Source: Sapria himalayana
Taxonomy: Eukaryota > Streptophyta > Magnoliopsida > Malpighiales > Rafflesiaceae
Direction of reading: 5' to 3'
Assembly: GCA_029783825.1 (NCBI GenBank)
Contig: JAREIK010010345.1
Location: 1-64,000, forward strand
DNA: 64,000 bases
Below are positions 48,595 through 62,046 of this stretch, piece by piece (positions within the stretch are counted from its first letter, which is position 1; every line of letters begins with the position of its first letter). The notes below the pieces were generated by a model. The model saw only the letters and a list, made by a program, of their open reading frames with translations, did no database searches and had not been told where the DNA came from. A program made the translations under genes and the position numbers.

Positions 48595-49997
48595 TTGGAA
48601 AGTTTGTTTTATTAATATTAACCCTCTTTTTCGCTGAGGAATGCCATTTTACAACCTACTTACTTGCTACCCCTTACCCTTTACACCCTCTATTAACCTC
48701 TTATATACCCCTATCGGGTATCAATCTACTTAACTATTTAGAGATTGATTTGATTAACATAAACATACATTTTACATGATTCAATTATCCGTTGATCTAT
48801 TTGTTATTATGTGTATGCTATGGTTCTATAATCTTTGCCCTTTTAATTGTATCTTTAGCTTATTTCCTGCCTTCCCTTAGTCTCTTTTGTTGCCTCCCCA
48901 TAGTCTCTTTTTTGCCTTCCCATAGCCTCTTTTGCTACCTCCCTATAATCTTTCCAGCTTCTATTCTATACAATAAAATTACACACCAGAGACATATATA
49001 TTATGTTCTATGCCTACCTTTTTTTCTCTTTCCCCACCCCCTCAACACATTGTCAATCTGGTTTACAATTGAGGCAGAAAAAAGAAATAAAACACAAAAA
49101 AACTGCCATGGATAACAGGTCCTCCAATCCTGACTATAGATGCTTTCATCATTAGCTTTCATCATTAGCTTTCATCATTAGCTATACCTGCCCTTCATTT
49201 TGCCTCTTCTTTAAGTGCTATTTTTTATTGTTGACATCTTATATGCTTTTTCTACCCTTTTCCCCTTCACCCTCCCCTTAACATATCAACCATATACAAT
49301 ACATTCAGCCAAAACAGAAACTAAGAAAAATAAGAAAAAAACAAAAGAGGCAGCCCATATCAATCTTCTATCATCTTCCTCCCCAGATTCCAGAACATCT
49401 GTGGCAGCAGCCACTAACTGACAGACCACTTTTGGCCTTGTCATCATCTCTATCTCTTTATATTCTTCCAACCCTCATGTCAATATTCTGTCTATAGTGA
49501 TTTTCTGCAAGATAAACAAAATACCCACACCAAGGTATTCCTACTATACACTTAAAATCCCTACTACCCCTATCCATTCTAGCCCATGTCCAAGCTCTTA
49601 TTGCTACCACTCCCTACCCTCTACAAAAATTACAATTTTACTACATTAATTAATACACATGAAGCATATAGCCTACAGACACTTTTAAACTTGCACCCCC
49701 CCCCCCCTTTTGTATTCTACATTCCTTTCCAACTTCATTGTCGGTTGTTTTTTTTAATGGGCAGAGTTTAAAGCTCCTTCTGCTGTTGTCTTCCCCCGAT
49801 ACAAAGCTTGTCCCTATTATATTGATAAAAAAAATAGAAAAAAACAACACAATAATATAAAATTTTATTTGTCATCCCTCTAGACTGGGATGACTCTTTA
49901 CATGGGCCTTCCATTACCTGCATTTTCAAACCCCCCTATATCAAGGGGCCCTCTTTGCTATAAGCTTTACTGCTCAAAGAAGTTTTATCACTACTTC
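48595..49997 (-). other. LINE-F 3' UTR with small repeats
   Basis: Non-coding. Holds a 13 bp unit (GCTTTCATCATTA) three times at 49142-49180, a C13 run near 49697-49709, the ~23 bp minisatellite shared with LINE-A (about 48850-48960) and the 3' hairpin. Confidence 0.75.
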
Positions 49998-52900
49998 TCA
50001 AGGCTGAGGTTCTTTGATTTTTCTAATATAAAACAATTCTTTGCTATCTAGAATTACAATAACTTTGTATTTATCAGGTATACTTCCTTCCCAATAATCT
50101 TGATAACCTATATTTCGTCCTTCCTTGGCAAGTCTATCTGCTAAGGCATTGGCTTCTCTAAATATATGTTTTATGGTAGCTTCTAATGTGTTAATTATTT
50201 GCAATATTTCTTCTATTTCCTTTTCATATCTCCAAATTACTTACTTTTTATTTATTAAACTTACCACTATTTTTGAATCTATTTGAATATCTATCTTACT
50301 TAATTCATTTTTTTACATATTTTAACCCGTCTCTTAGTGCTAGTATCTCTGCATGTAGTGCCGAAGAAGCTTGGTATTTTCTTGTGTATGCTAGAACTAA
50401 CTTCCCTTCAAATTTTCTTATAATACCACCCCCTCTCGCTGCTCCCATATCTCTATTATTACTACCATCTATTAATAATGCTAGCCTTTCGTTTGATGGT
50501 TTTTCCCATATTATACCTAATGTCCTAAAGTAATTTTGTTGTTTTACTTTTAAATTCCAAAAATTCATTATATCTTTATCTGGCTTTATTCCTAATACTT
50601 TAAGAGGATTCGATTTAGAAATTCTTACCGTTTACTCCTTTATTTCTATCAAGATGTCCTCTATTATCATCTTATGCCCCTTAAACCTACTTTTGTTTCT
50701 GGCCTTCCAAATACACCAGATTGCTATTAGTGGAATGTTGTTTTTGATCCACTTCTTGGCGGGGCTTGAGGCATGTATTTTTATCTATTTTTGAAGTATG
50801 TGTTTTAAAGTGAGATGCTCATATTTTATTTGTATTTTTAATCCTAATCTTCTCCATATTTCTGCTGCAACCCTTCCCTGTGATAACAAATGATCTATGG
50901 ATTCAACCTCACTTTCATAGCAAGCACATCTAGATACTAATTGAATCCCCTTCTTTTTTAAGTTAGTGTCTATTGGTATGATATTTGATAACACTTTCCA
51001 CATAAAAGTTTTAATTTTTTGTAGATTTTCATTATCCCAGGCCCATTTAAATAATATTTATTTATCTGTCTTTTCTCTTTAAATAATTCAGAAAGAATAT
51101 TCTGAATTTAGCATTCATCTCCATCATTTCCTAGTTAGTTTAAAGTATTTTTTTCAACTAAATCTCTTTATTTGAGCATTTATACCCAAACTTGTGATCT
51201 TTTACTTTTATTCTTTTCTTTATTTGTATCATCATTTATGCAATACTTTTCTCGCATAAATTCCGACCATAAGCCTTCATTTTCTTTTAGCCTCCATCTT
51301 TTACTTGCCCATGTTTAGCTAATTCCTTGAGATTGATAAATCCCAATCCAGCTTCTTGCATTGGAAAGCATAAATCTTTCCATTTTTTCAAATGTATCTT
51401 ATATTTACCTTCTTTTTTGCCCCACAAAAAGTTAGCTAATTCTTTTTCTATTTTCTTAATAAATTTTTTTAGAGGTTGAATAATCATTAAGTTATGCATT
51501 AAAGATCTTTGTAAAACATGTGCTATTAATGTTATCCTCTCCCCCATGCTTAGAAGTTCCTTCTTCCACCCGGATATTTTTCTTTTTAATTTTTCCATAA
51601 AAAATTATAAATATTCATCTTTAGTCGGCCCTCATAAATTGGACAGCCCAAGTAAATTATTTCTCCTTTTTTCTGAAAGAATCCTGTTATATTTTTAATT
51701 CTATGAGGTAATGCTTCTGAGGATTTCAAAGCTATCATGTATTGGCATTTTCTTTTGTTTAGCTTCTACACTGTTTCATCTTCCATGCATTTCAATAAAT
51801 TCATCAGATTATGTAGCGATCTACCCCCACCAGTGGTGAAAATCACTACATCATCTGCATATGCAAAGCAGCTCACCAGTGGTGTATGTTTTGGTTGTCT
51901 AAATGTTCCTATCATTCTCTTCTTCATTTTGTTTTTAAGATTTATTATTAACAGTTCTAGATAAATATAAAATAATGAGAAAGATAGTGGATCTCCTTGT
52001 CTTAATCCTTTTATCATTTTTACTTCTTCTCCTAATTTTCCATTTATTATAATTCTTTATTAGATATGCATCTATATATTAAATTTATCCAGGCTTTAGC
52101 GAAGCCCATTTTGCGCATAGTGAAACTGAGTATGTCCCATTCCACTCTATCAAATGCATTAGATAAATCTAATTTTATCATTACATTATGTCCTCTTGTT
52201 TTTGATCCTATTTCTTTAATAATTTTTTTAGCCAAGCATATATTTTCCATTATCAATCTATTTTTCATAAAACCTGTTTGTTCATTGAAATAATTTTAGG
52301 TAGAACATTTGCCAATCTATTTTGCAAAATTTGGCCAATATTTTACAAATTGAATTGCAAAGACTAATTGGTCTAAAATCTTCCCCCTTCTGAGGGTTTT
52401 CCATTTTTGGAATGAGGACTATATGAAAGCTTTTCTAATTCATTTTGATTTCAGCCCCGTAGAATATATAATGGATGGCTTTCATTAGATCTTCTTTTAT
52501 TATATTCCACCATTCTTGAAAAAAAATAATTATTCCATCCATCTGGACCTGCTACATTGTCTTTGTTCATACTAAATACTACTATTTTTATTTCTTCTTC
52601 TTTAGGAAATTTGATTAGCATGTTATTATCTTCTAAAGAAATTTTGTTTTCTATACTTTGTAAAAGAGTGTTTCCTTTATGACCACTTTCCCCGCATAAA
52701 TGCTTTTCAAAAAGATTTGCAAAATATTTTTGTATATCTGTTTCTTGTTCCACCCATTCTTTTTTATCATTTTTTATACCTTTTATTCTATGTTTTTGAA
52801 TTTTCATTTTAGTTACTCTTAGAAAAAAATTTGTGTTTTTATCACCTTCCTTTAGCCATTTTATATTTGATTCTTGTTTCCAATATGTCTCTTTCATTAA

Positions 52901-53886
52901 TAGTTTTAGTTTTAATTCTGCCTGTGCCTTACTTAAGGCACTTCTTCTATTTGCATTTTGTTCTGTTTCAAATTTTAATTCTCTTTTTATCATTTAATCT
53001 TCTGCTTCTTTTATATTTCTATTTATATCACCAAATGTTTTTATATTCTATTTTTTTAACTCAAATTTTAATCTTTTCATCTTAGTATTTAAATATTTCA
53101 CCGGGTTTCCTATAGCCTCTTAGTTCCAAGATACTCTAATAATGTCCAAGAAGTTATGATGTAAACACAAGGTGTTCTGAAATTTAAAAGAGCCCCCCGT
53201 GAATGATATATTTTTAACTGTGATTAAAAGAGGGCCGTGGTCAGAACATGTTCTATTTAAATGTTTCACCTGGGTCGAACCAAATTGCTCTAACCACTTG
53301 AAATTAAATAGAACTCTATCTAATCTTGCCCATTTAGTACCATTATTTTTCCAATTATTATACCATGTAAATTGTAATCTTAAAAAATTAGCTTCCATTA
53401 AATTAGATGTATCTATGATCGCATTAGAGAAGTAACTCTCACATTTGGAGGTCTTCCTCCTTTCTTTTCTCTGATGTTCCTTATTATATTAAAATATCCA
53501 CCTATTATACATAGCTTATTTTCCATGGCTAATCTCTCCATTTCTCCCCATAGTTCTATTCTTTCTTCCTTTTTATATTTAGCATATATTACTATTATTA
53601 TTTCTTTTTCCTCTTGACTTAAGCTAAAGTTTATTAGTTGAACTATTTCTTTTAAGATTTTTATATTTAAATTATTCTTCCATATTATCCAGATCTTACC
53701 ATTATTATTAGAATATCCTTGCTCAAAGACAAAAAGTTTTTTATATTTTTCTAGTTGATCTCTATCCACCATAGGCTCAATCAATGTTATTAGATTGGTT
53801 TTGTGCATATATATAAATTTTTTTATTCTATTTCTTAAGGAGAGATTAACAACTCCTCTTCTATTCTTGTAAATATAATTATACAT
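49998..53886 (-). pseudogene. LINE-F ORF2, broken but with long intact pieces
   Basis: An intact 157-residue N-terminal endonuclease piece (53886-53413) reads MYNYIYKNRRGV, so the usual WNIRGV is altered, and GGYFN replaces the usual GGDFN. Reverse transcriptase: IKLDLSNAFDRVEWD (about 52160), KGLRQGDPLSFSLF (about 52005), YADD at 51850-51861. Thumb-like part at 51598-51287. zf-RVT-like: RCACYESEVESIDHLLS, AEIWRRL (51003-50785). RNase H: LALLIDGSNNRDMG and GGGIIR (50568-50305), REANALADRLAKEG (about 50150). Stop at 49998. Confidence 0.85.
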
Positions 53887-55280
53887 TATTCATAGATTTT
53901 GCATGTGCTCTAGTAGAGTATTTAGTTTCATATGTATTATTTAAATTTTTTTTCATATTTCTTGGTTTTTTTAACAAACTTAAATCTCCCCCTCTCTCAC
54001 CTTTCCATTCCCTTCCCAATTGAATTGTCATGATTTTTATTTCTTCAATTTCCCATTGTATATTTTCCATTTTTTGTTTAAATTTTTCTATGTTTATATC
54101 ATCTTTAGTGTGCCTCACATTCTGCCAACCTTCTTCCTCTTTCATCTTAAAAGTTATAGAGCTTCTCACTTCTATTTCCTCTTCCAGGAAGTCTTCTAAA
54201 GCTACCGCCCATCCTTTATTTTTTTTAGTTTTATTTTTTATTTGTAGCTTTGTTCTTCTGTTTAGCTCTACAATTTTTTTAAACACTTCTCTCCTCCTTA
54301 TATTTTCTACATTCTCAACTGCTCTATCTTCTTCTTCACTCACATACTTGTATTCTATTAGTTTTACCTCTTCTACCTCACTATTCTATAATTCAGAATG
54401 TAATTCTGTTTGTACCGATTGCATGTTTTGGGAAATTTTTTGATATTAAACTATCTCTCTTCCCCTGACTACCTCCATTCTTTTTTCTTCCATTCTCTAC
54501 CTACGTTCTATTCTTATTTTGTACACTATACAGCTCTCTATATTGTTCTCCATTTTCTTATAGCATGAACAATATGCTGGTAGCTATTCTTGAACTGCTT
54601 GTTGTCAGAAGCCTCCTCTTCCATATCTCTTATCCATATGCGATTAGGAGGTGACTTCTACAAGTCAATTTCCACACAGACCCATGCTACACTTGGTCTT
54701 GAGAGCGTGACAGTTGTGCCATCAAGAAGAAAAGGAGAACCAGGCAAACAGGCAATATGATATAAAGCATATTTATCAAAGAAATGTATCGGTAGCAAAG
54801 GAAATAAAAACCATACCGGAGCCACGGCATATTCTTCCTTCGTAGTGGAATTAGGTATCCATTTGAATGTTCTTATGGGATAACCCATGATATACCAGAT
54901 GCCTTTAAGCCATAAATGATGAGAATCCTTTTTAGTATATAGTTTCACCAAAATGTGCTTCTCATCGATGAGTCCAATTTTTATCATCATTTTCAGCTTC
55001 ATTGATTCGAAGAAAGCACGAATATCATCAATATGCGGTCAGCCATGTGAAAAAATACCCACAAAAATGTGTTTATAAGGCTCGGTAAGATTTTGAAAAT
55101 CGTCGGATGAAAACAGTATTGTGGGTTCCTCAGTATTTTTCACGTGAATATCTAAGAAAGATGATAGGAGGGAAGCATTATTTTTAATAAATGAGGAAAA
55201 GGATTTCTTATTATATAAGTAATCTATTTGCTTCAAAATGAGCTTGAAAATAGTTTTTTTCCTCCACAAAATTTGCATTT
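53879..55280 (-). pseudogene. LINE-F ORF1, broken
   Basis: DUF4283-like region with ILFSSDDFQNLTEPYKHIF, then after a TGA at 55039 in the same frame, IGLIDEKHILVKLY, MGYPIRTFKW, PSVAWVCVEIDL. A further in-frame TAG is at 54658. The knuckle (about 54550-54600) is shifted and lacks its His. The C-terminal part (54343-53879) is intact: charged, probably coiled coil (FKQKMENIQWEIEEIKIM), ending YETKYSTRAHAKSMNNV. As in E, a TTG aligns with the LINE-B start codon. The stop at 53879 overlaps the ORF2 ATG at 53886. Confidence 0.8.
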
Positions 55281-55344
55281 TACCTCTCGAGAAAAATGTG
55301 TTTCTCTCTCTAGAAGTTGAGAGCATTTCAAAAAACAACAAAAA

Positions 55345-57508
55345 AATTTCTTCTACTTCTTCTTCTTCTTCTTTTCTTCTTCTTCTTGTCTTCTTCTTCT
55401 TCTTCTACTACTACTACTACTACTACTACTTCTTCTTCTTCTACTTCTAGTACTACTACTTCTTTTTCTTCTACTTCTTCTTCTTATTCTTCTCATTCTT
55501 CTACATCTTCTACTTCTTCTTCTTCTACTTCTTCTTCTATTGCTGCTTCTACTACTACTACTTCCTCTTCTTCTTCTACTACTACTACTACTACTTCTTC
55601 TTCTTCTTCTTCTTCTTCTTTTTCTTTTGCTTCTTCTTCTTCTTTTTCTACATCTTCTTATTCTTCTTCTTATTCTTCTGCATCATCATCATCATATTCT
55701 ACTACTACTTCTTCTTCTTCTACTTCTACTACTACTACTACTTATTCTTTTTCTTTTTCTTTTTCTTCTTCTTCTTCTTCTTCTTCTTCTGCTTCTTCTT
55801 CTGCTTCTTCTTCTTCTCCCACTTCTTCTACTTCTTCTTCTTCTCCCATTTCTTCTACTTCTACTTCTTCTTCTTCTGCTTATTCTCCTTCTTCTTCTTC
55901 TTCTACTTCTTCTTATTCTTTTTTTCTTCTACTACTACTACTACTTCTTCTTCTTCTTTGTCTGCTTCTTCTTATTCTGCTTCTTCTTCTTCTGCTTCTT
56001 CTTCTTCTGCTTCTTCTTCTTCTACTTTTTCTTCTTCTGCTTCTTCTTCATCTACATATTCTGCTTCTTCTTCTCTTCTTCTTCTTCTTCTTCTGCTTCT
56101 TCTTATTCTGCATCTTATTCTGCCTCTTCTTATTCTACATCTTATTCTGCCTCTTCATATTCGACATCTTCTTCTTTTACTTCTTCTACGTCTTCTTCTT
56201 CTGTTTCTTTTTTTCTTCTATTCTTATTCTTATATCGTTTTTCTTCTTATTATTCTTCTTCTTCTTCTTATTCTTCTTATTCTTATTCCTTTTCTTCTTC
56301 TTCTTCTCTTCTTATTCTTCTTCTACTTTTGCTTATTATTATTCTTCTTCTTCTTTTTCTGCTTCTTCTACTTCTTCTTATTATGCATCTTCTTCTATTT
56401 CTTCTTATTCTACTTCTTCTTCTACTTCTTCTACAACTTTTATTCTTTTTCTTCTTCTTCTTTTCTTCTTTTCTTATTCTTCTTTTTCTTCTGTCCTTTT
56501 CTTTCTTATTCTTATTCTTATTATTCTTATTATTCTTATTATTCTTATTATTATTCTTCTTCTTTTTCTTTTTTTTTTTTCTTTCTTCTTTTCTTTCTTT
56601 TCTTTTTCTTCTTTTTCTTTTTTTCTTTTTCTTCCTTTCCTTCTTTTTCTTCTTTTTCTTCTTTTTCTTCCTTTTCTTCTTTTTCTTCCTTTTCTTCTTT
56701 TTCTTCCTTTTATTCTTTTTCTTCATTTCTTCTTTTTCTTCCTTTTCTTCTTTTTCTTCTTTTTCTTGTTTTTCTTATTATTCTACTTATTATTATAATA
56801 CTTCTTATTCTTCTAATTCTTATTTTTCTTATTTTATTAATTATTATTATTATTGTAGTTCTTCTATTCTTTTTATATTTTTATACTTCTTCTTATTTTT
56901 CTTATTCTTCTTATTCTTCTTATTCTTCTTATTCTTCTTATTCTTCTTATTCTCTTATTCTTCTTATTCTTCTTATTCTCTTAGTCTTATTATTATTATT
57001 ATTTTTCTAATTCTTTTTATCTTTTTATTCTTCTTATACTTCTTATTCTTATTTTTCTTCTAATTCTTCTTATACTTCTTATTCTTTTTATTATTCTTTT
57101 CTTCTTTTTCTTCTAATTCTTCTTATACTTCTAATTTGTTTAATTCATCTTATTCTTCTTATTCCTATTATTTATTATTCTACTTATTCTCTTTATTTTT
57201 CTTATTTTTCATATAATTTTTTTCTTCTTATTCTTCTTATTTTGTTTTATTCTTCTTATACTTTATATTCTTCTTCTTATTATTTTTTATTATTCTTCTT
57301 ATTATTCTTACTCTACAAACTCTTCTTTTTGTATATATTCTTATTATTCTTTTTATTCTTTTATTCTTTTTATTCTTTTTATTCTTCTTATTTTTCTTAT
57401 TCTACTTATTCTTCTTATTCTACTTATTCTTATTATCTACTTATTCTTCTTATTCTTCTTATTCTACTTATTCTTCTTATTCTTCTTATTCTTCTTATTC
57501 TTCTTTTT
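55345..57508 (-). repeat. Tail T7: zoned GAA/GAAAAA/TAAGAA microsatellite of LINE-G
   Basis: About 2.2 kb, pyrimidine-rich on the + strand. Next to LINE-G it is TAAGAA type (about 56780-57508), then GAAAAA/GGAAAA type (about 56560-56780), mixed to 56270, then GAA type with GCA and GTA interruptions up to LINE-F, including a GTA run (55405-55431, minus strand). Long Ser/Leu/Phe frames of up to 507 residues are repeat artefacts. Confidence 0.9.
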
Positions 57509-58182
57509 TTGTAAAGTTTGTTTTTTAATAAAAACACTCTCTTTCGGTTTAGGAATACCATTTTTACAATATAGAACTACCCTTATCCCCTTTTACATTC
57601 TGAATAAAATAAATGAAAGTATACATATTATGCTAAGTGTAACTTCATATACTAACTCTAAATGCACCACTTGACTTTGATTCTATTCTTTGACAGCTTT
57701 ACTTGAAGTATGTATTGGCTTGTTTATTGTTTATTATCTGTTCCTTATGCTTTTTTGTTGGCCCCTTTCCCATCTGAAGCCACCTAACATTCTGTCTTTA
57801 ATTAAAAAGTTTCATAGCCTCTTTGCTATTTTATTTATATATCCTATCCTCCTCTATCTTATGTTGTTTATGTATTTGACCTTGCTAAACAAACATACCA
57901 GAAAATAAATATATAGTCTTTTGACCAAAGCACAACTTCTTATACTATTTAATATAGCAGGCCGACTGCATAATAAGAACTTCACATAAATTTATATTTT
58001 AACCGAATATCTACTTAGGCAGTGACATTAAGTCACAACCCTTTTTTATCTTCCTTCCATAGGCCATTTCCATATCCTTTCATCTTAACCTATACCTATA
58101 ATTCTGAAAACCAAAACTAAGCAATGTATATTTTAATAATTTCTCCACAGGACCAGGGTGATCAAAATTTTTTTTCCAGCTA
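57509..58182 (-). other. LINE-G 3' UTR (short)
   Basis: About 670 bp, roughly half the length of the other 3' UTRs, with no tandem repeats seen. It ends in the family 3' module. Confidence 0.65.
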
Positions 58183-61100
58183 CTACTTTTGAATTCTAAT
58201 GTATAGGTATTCTAATTTATCTAATATGAATATGCCTTTATTTTTCTCCGTATATCAGCCCCCTTAAACTCTTGTAGCCCCTTCTTTAAACCTTCTTTAA
58301 CTAAGTTTCTGCTAAAGTTAGCTTTCCTATATATATGCATAACTCTTCCTTTTATGTCGGTTAAAAGACTCTTGAATGACTATCTGTTAATCATACTACC
58401 ACATTTCTTTCTTATTTGTGACCAGGTTCACCAGTATACTAGAATCCACCTATACTCGTATGTTAATATAAGTTTTCTTTGCATATTTTAAGGCCTCTGT
58501 GTAAGGATAAAATTTCTGCATGCAAGACTGAGGATGCTTTTTCTTTCATTGTAAAAGCATTTAGAATGTTGCCCTGCTCGTTTCTTATCACACATCCTCC
58601 CCATGTCCTTCCCATATCCCTGTTGAAACTACCATTTGTGTTTAAAGCAAGTCTTCCCCATGGAGGTTTTTTCCAACACACGTTCTAACCTCAGAGATTT
58701 TTTCTTTAATTGCATCTAATCCTTATATCCTTCTTTTTTCATCCTCCATTTCCATGTTTCTAAGTTTTAATAGGAATCTTGCTGATATACATGAACATTC
58801 TTTTTTAAGTTCTTTGATTATATGATTAGCATTCATTTTAATATTCCCGAACCTACTTCTATTCCTGGCTTTCCACACATTCTAGACTGTGATGTGCGGG
58901 ATGTAATCCCTTAGCTAGTTACATACTTTATTCTTTGTGTGACTTATCCTTCATATTATTAATTTTCCTTGATATCTTCTAACTTATTGCTTACTTGTAC
59001 ATCTCTCCCTAGATAATCCCAGGCTTCCACCTTTATTTTTCCTTTTGAAAATAAATGATTTGTACTTTCTATATTAGTATAATAGCATTCACATTTGGAA
59101 GCTAATATAACCCCTTTCATCTGAATATTGAATCCACCGGAATAGCATTCGATAAAATCTTCCACATAAATACATTAATTTTTTGTGGGATCTCTTTCAC
59201 CCAGGCTCCCTTAAAAACTTATTGACTGATTTTTTCTTTTCTTAGTAATTTTTTTGCACTTTTAGCGTGAACCTCCCCTATGGATTTAGAGTCCATCTCC
59301 ATTCATTGTTGATTAGGCGTGCATTACTTTCAACTAATTCCTTTTGTTTAAGCATCATGTTCCAACTTCTAGATGCTTTTTTCCATTCTTACATGCTTTA
59401 TTTGTCCCATATCTAGCTTTCATATATCTCACCCAGGCTTTCATTCTGCTTGAGCCTCCACTAGTTCTTACATGCCCAAGCTTTGGCCATATCATTTAAT
59501 TTGTTAAAACCTAGACTCGCTTCCTCCTTTAAACAGCATATATCATCCCATTTTTATCAATGTAGCTTATTTTTTACTGATTTTTTACCCTATAAGAAGT
59601 TAGCCATTTCCTTTTCTAAGTTGTTCAAGACCTTCTTGACAGCTGTAAGGAATTAAGATATGTGCAAGTTACTTGAAAAAGATGTTTGATTAATGTGATT
59701 CGTCCCTCCATACTTAACATGTTCTCCTTCCATCCCGCTATTACCTCTTAACTTATTCATTAAGAAGGTTAAATATTCTTTTTTCAATCTACCCTCGTAG
59801 ATAGGACATCCCAAATACATTAAAGCCACTTTGCTATGTTCAAAACTTGTAATTCTTTTAACTCTTTTGATAAGCCTTTCAGGTGCTTTTCTCGAAACCA
59901 CAAATTGACATTTATTTTTATTAAGTTGTTGCCCCGTTTCTTCCTCTATTATATCAAATAGTTTCATCATATTTTTCAGTGATGTGCTCCCCACATTTGT
60001 TAAAAATAATTAAATCATCCGCATAAGTAAGGCAACTTACATTTTGAGTATGCCTAGGTTGTTTAAAGTTAATAATATTTCCCTCCTTATTTTCTTTTAA
60101 ATTCTTTATTAACAATTCTATATATATATTAAATAATATTGGGATAAAGGGTCCCCCTGTCTAAATCCTCTAACTGGCTTGAATTCTTCACTTGCTCCCC
60201 ATTAATTAAAATTTTAACCCATGCACTGGAGATGCATCTATACATTAGATCTATCCAGAATTCGGAGAATCCCATTTCCTCATATGTAGCATAAAATATC
60301 ACATTCTACTCTGTCAAATACTTTAGATAAATCTAACTTCATAATTACATTATGACCTCTAACTTTAGCCCCTAATTTTATCATCAATTCTCAGTTAAAT
60401 TATGTTTTTCAGCATTAGTCTATTTTTAACAAAACCTGCTTGTTCTACCGTAATGATGGAGGGAATTACCCTTTTTAGTCTATTCTATAGGACTTTTGTT
60501 AGAATTTTATACACCGAATTACATAGACTTAAAGGTCTATAATCCTCAATTTTTTGGATTATCCTTCTTGGGTATCAATACGATATATGAGCTGGCTCAT
60601 GATTTTGTGATTTCTGCTCCTACAAAAACCAAGGCAATTGTGGCCGTAGCTCTTTATTTATTATATTCCAGGCTTGTTGATTAAACTCATTATTCCATCC
60701 ATTTGGACCCATTGCACTGTCTTTATTGCCACTAAAGATTGTAGCTTTAATCTCTTCTTCACTAGGGCACTCTTCTAATAGTTTGTTTTGTTCTTCAGTT
60801 ACTCTTTTATCTATTTATCGAATTAAAGAGTTGTCCCTTTGTTGGTTGTAACCGCAATGATGACTTTTAAAGTAATCTTCCAAAACTTTTTTAAACTCTC
60901 CCTCCTCATCTATCCACTTTCCAATATCATTCTATATATTTTTTATTTCTTGTCTTTGATTTTTTAATTTCGCAACCGTGTTAAAAAACATAGTATTTCT
61001 ATCCCCTTCCTTGAGCCACTTTACTTTGGCCCTTTGTTTCCAAAATATTTCCTCCATATGCAGCAATAATTTTAATTCTGCATTTTCTTTATTTTTTTTA

Positions 61101-62046
61101 ACTTTAGAGGATTCATTCTGGTTATTCTCATGCTCTATTTATAATATGCTGACTTTAGATTCATCATTTTTAATATTCTTATTTATAATCCCAAATCTTT
61201 CTCTATTCCATCTACTAAGTTCTAATTTTAACCTACGTAATTTTATAGCTAGTACTGCATGGGATTCTCATTTATTGGCCTTGACATGAGTTTCTTATTA
61301 TTTCATCAAACTATTAATGCAAACCCCACATATTTTGATTTATAAAACTTTTATTGTTTCTCTCTCTAACTTTAAATCTTAGAAGAAGGGGGCTGGGATC
61401 GGACATGTTCTGCTCAAATGTTTCACACTCACCCCTCCATAGTAGTTCACCCATTTGATGTTATATAGTATACGATCAAGTCTAGACTAGATCGTTGCCT
61501 TGTTTTTATGGTTATTACACCATGTGAAATTCGGACCCAAATACTCAGCCTCCATGAGGTTTGTATTATTAATTACCTCATTAAATTGAGCTATAGCTGA
61601 TGGGTCAAGCGACTTTCCTCCTTTTTTTTCTTTATCATTTCTAACTATGTTAAAGTCCCCCCCTATGATCCATGGAGTATTTCTATTAGCTATCTCTTTC
61701 ATTTCACCCTAGAGATCTTTCCTTTTTTATTTCGAGTTACTGGCATATACCACCGATATAATTGGATCAATATTTTTATTTAGCTTAAAATTAATGATCT
61801 GATCCGCCTCTGAAATAATTTCTATATCGATTTTATTTTTTCATAACAGCCATATCTTGCCACTATTATTAGAAAATGCATTTTTAGTCTTAATTTCTTT
61901 TTATATATTTCTAAAGAATCCTTAATAACTATAGGTTCCTCTATTATCACAATTGTAATATTTTGGATTTTAATTAATTTTTTAATTCTATTTATCGACG
62001 GAGTATTTCATACTCCTTTTATGTTCCAATAAAGACTATTGTACAT
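58183..62046 (-). pseudogene. LINE-G ORF2, broken
   Basis: Starts MYNSLYWNIKGV. Endonuclease with intact IIGGDFNIVRND (61702-61487) and FTWCNNHKNKATI. Reverse transcriptase: MKLDLSKVFDRVE (about 60340), VRGFRQGDPLS (about 60165), YADD at 60014-60025, LMYLGCPIYEGRLK (about 59800). zf-RVT-like: LASKCECYYTN, NHLFSKGK (59165-58959). RNase H: LALNTNGSFNRDMG (58681-58463), where the expected catalytic Asp is Asn, then RNLVKEGLKKG (about 58290). Last stop 58183. Broken by many stops. Confidence 0.8.

Larger units (their letters stand above)
48595..55344 (-). mobile_element. LINE-F, complete-length L1-type retrotransposon
   Basis: About 6.75 kb, reading leftwards: 5' motif (55301-55327), ORF1 (about 55280-53879), ORF2 (53886-49998), 3' UTR (49997-48595) with hairpin at 48622-48640. 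The 5' end abuts tail T7 and the 3' end the short tail T6. Its 3' UTR is the closest relative of LINE-A. Confidence 0.85.

Noticed and set aside
55317..57063. Very long open frames of 350-507 residues rich in Ser, Leu and Phe
   Set aside because: They exist because TTC and TTATTC repeats lack stops in some frames. No domain, and overlapping frames are open at the same time.
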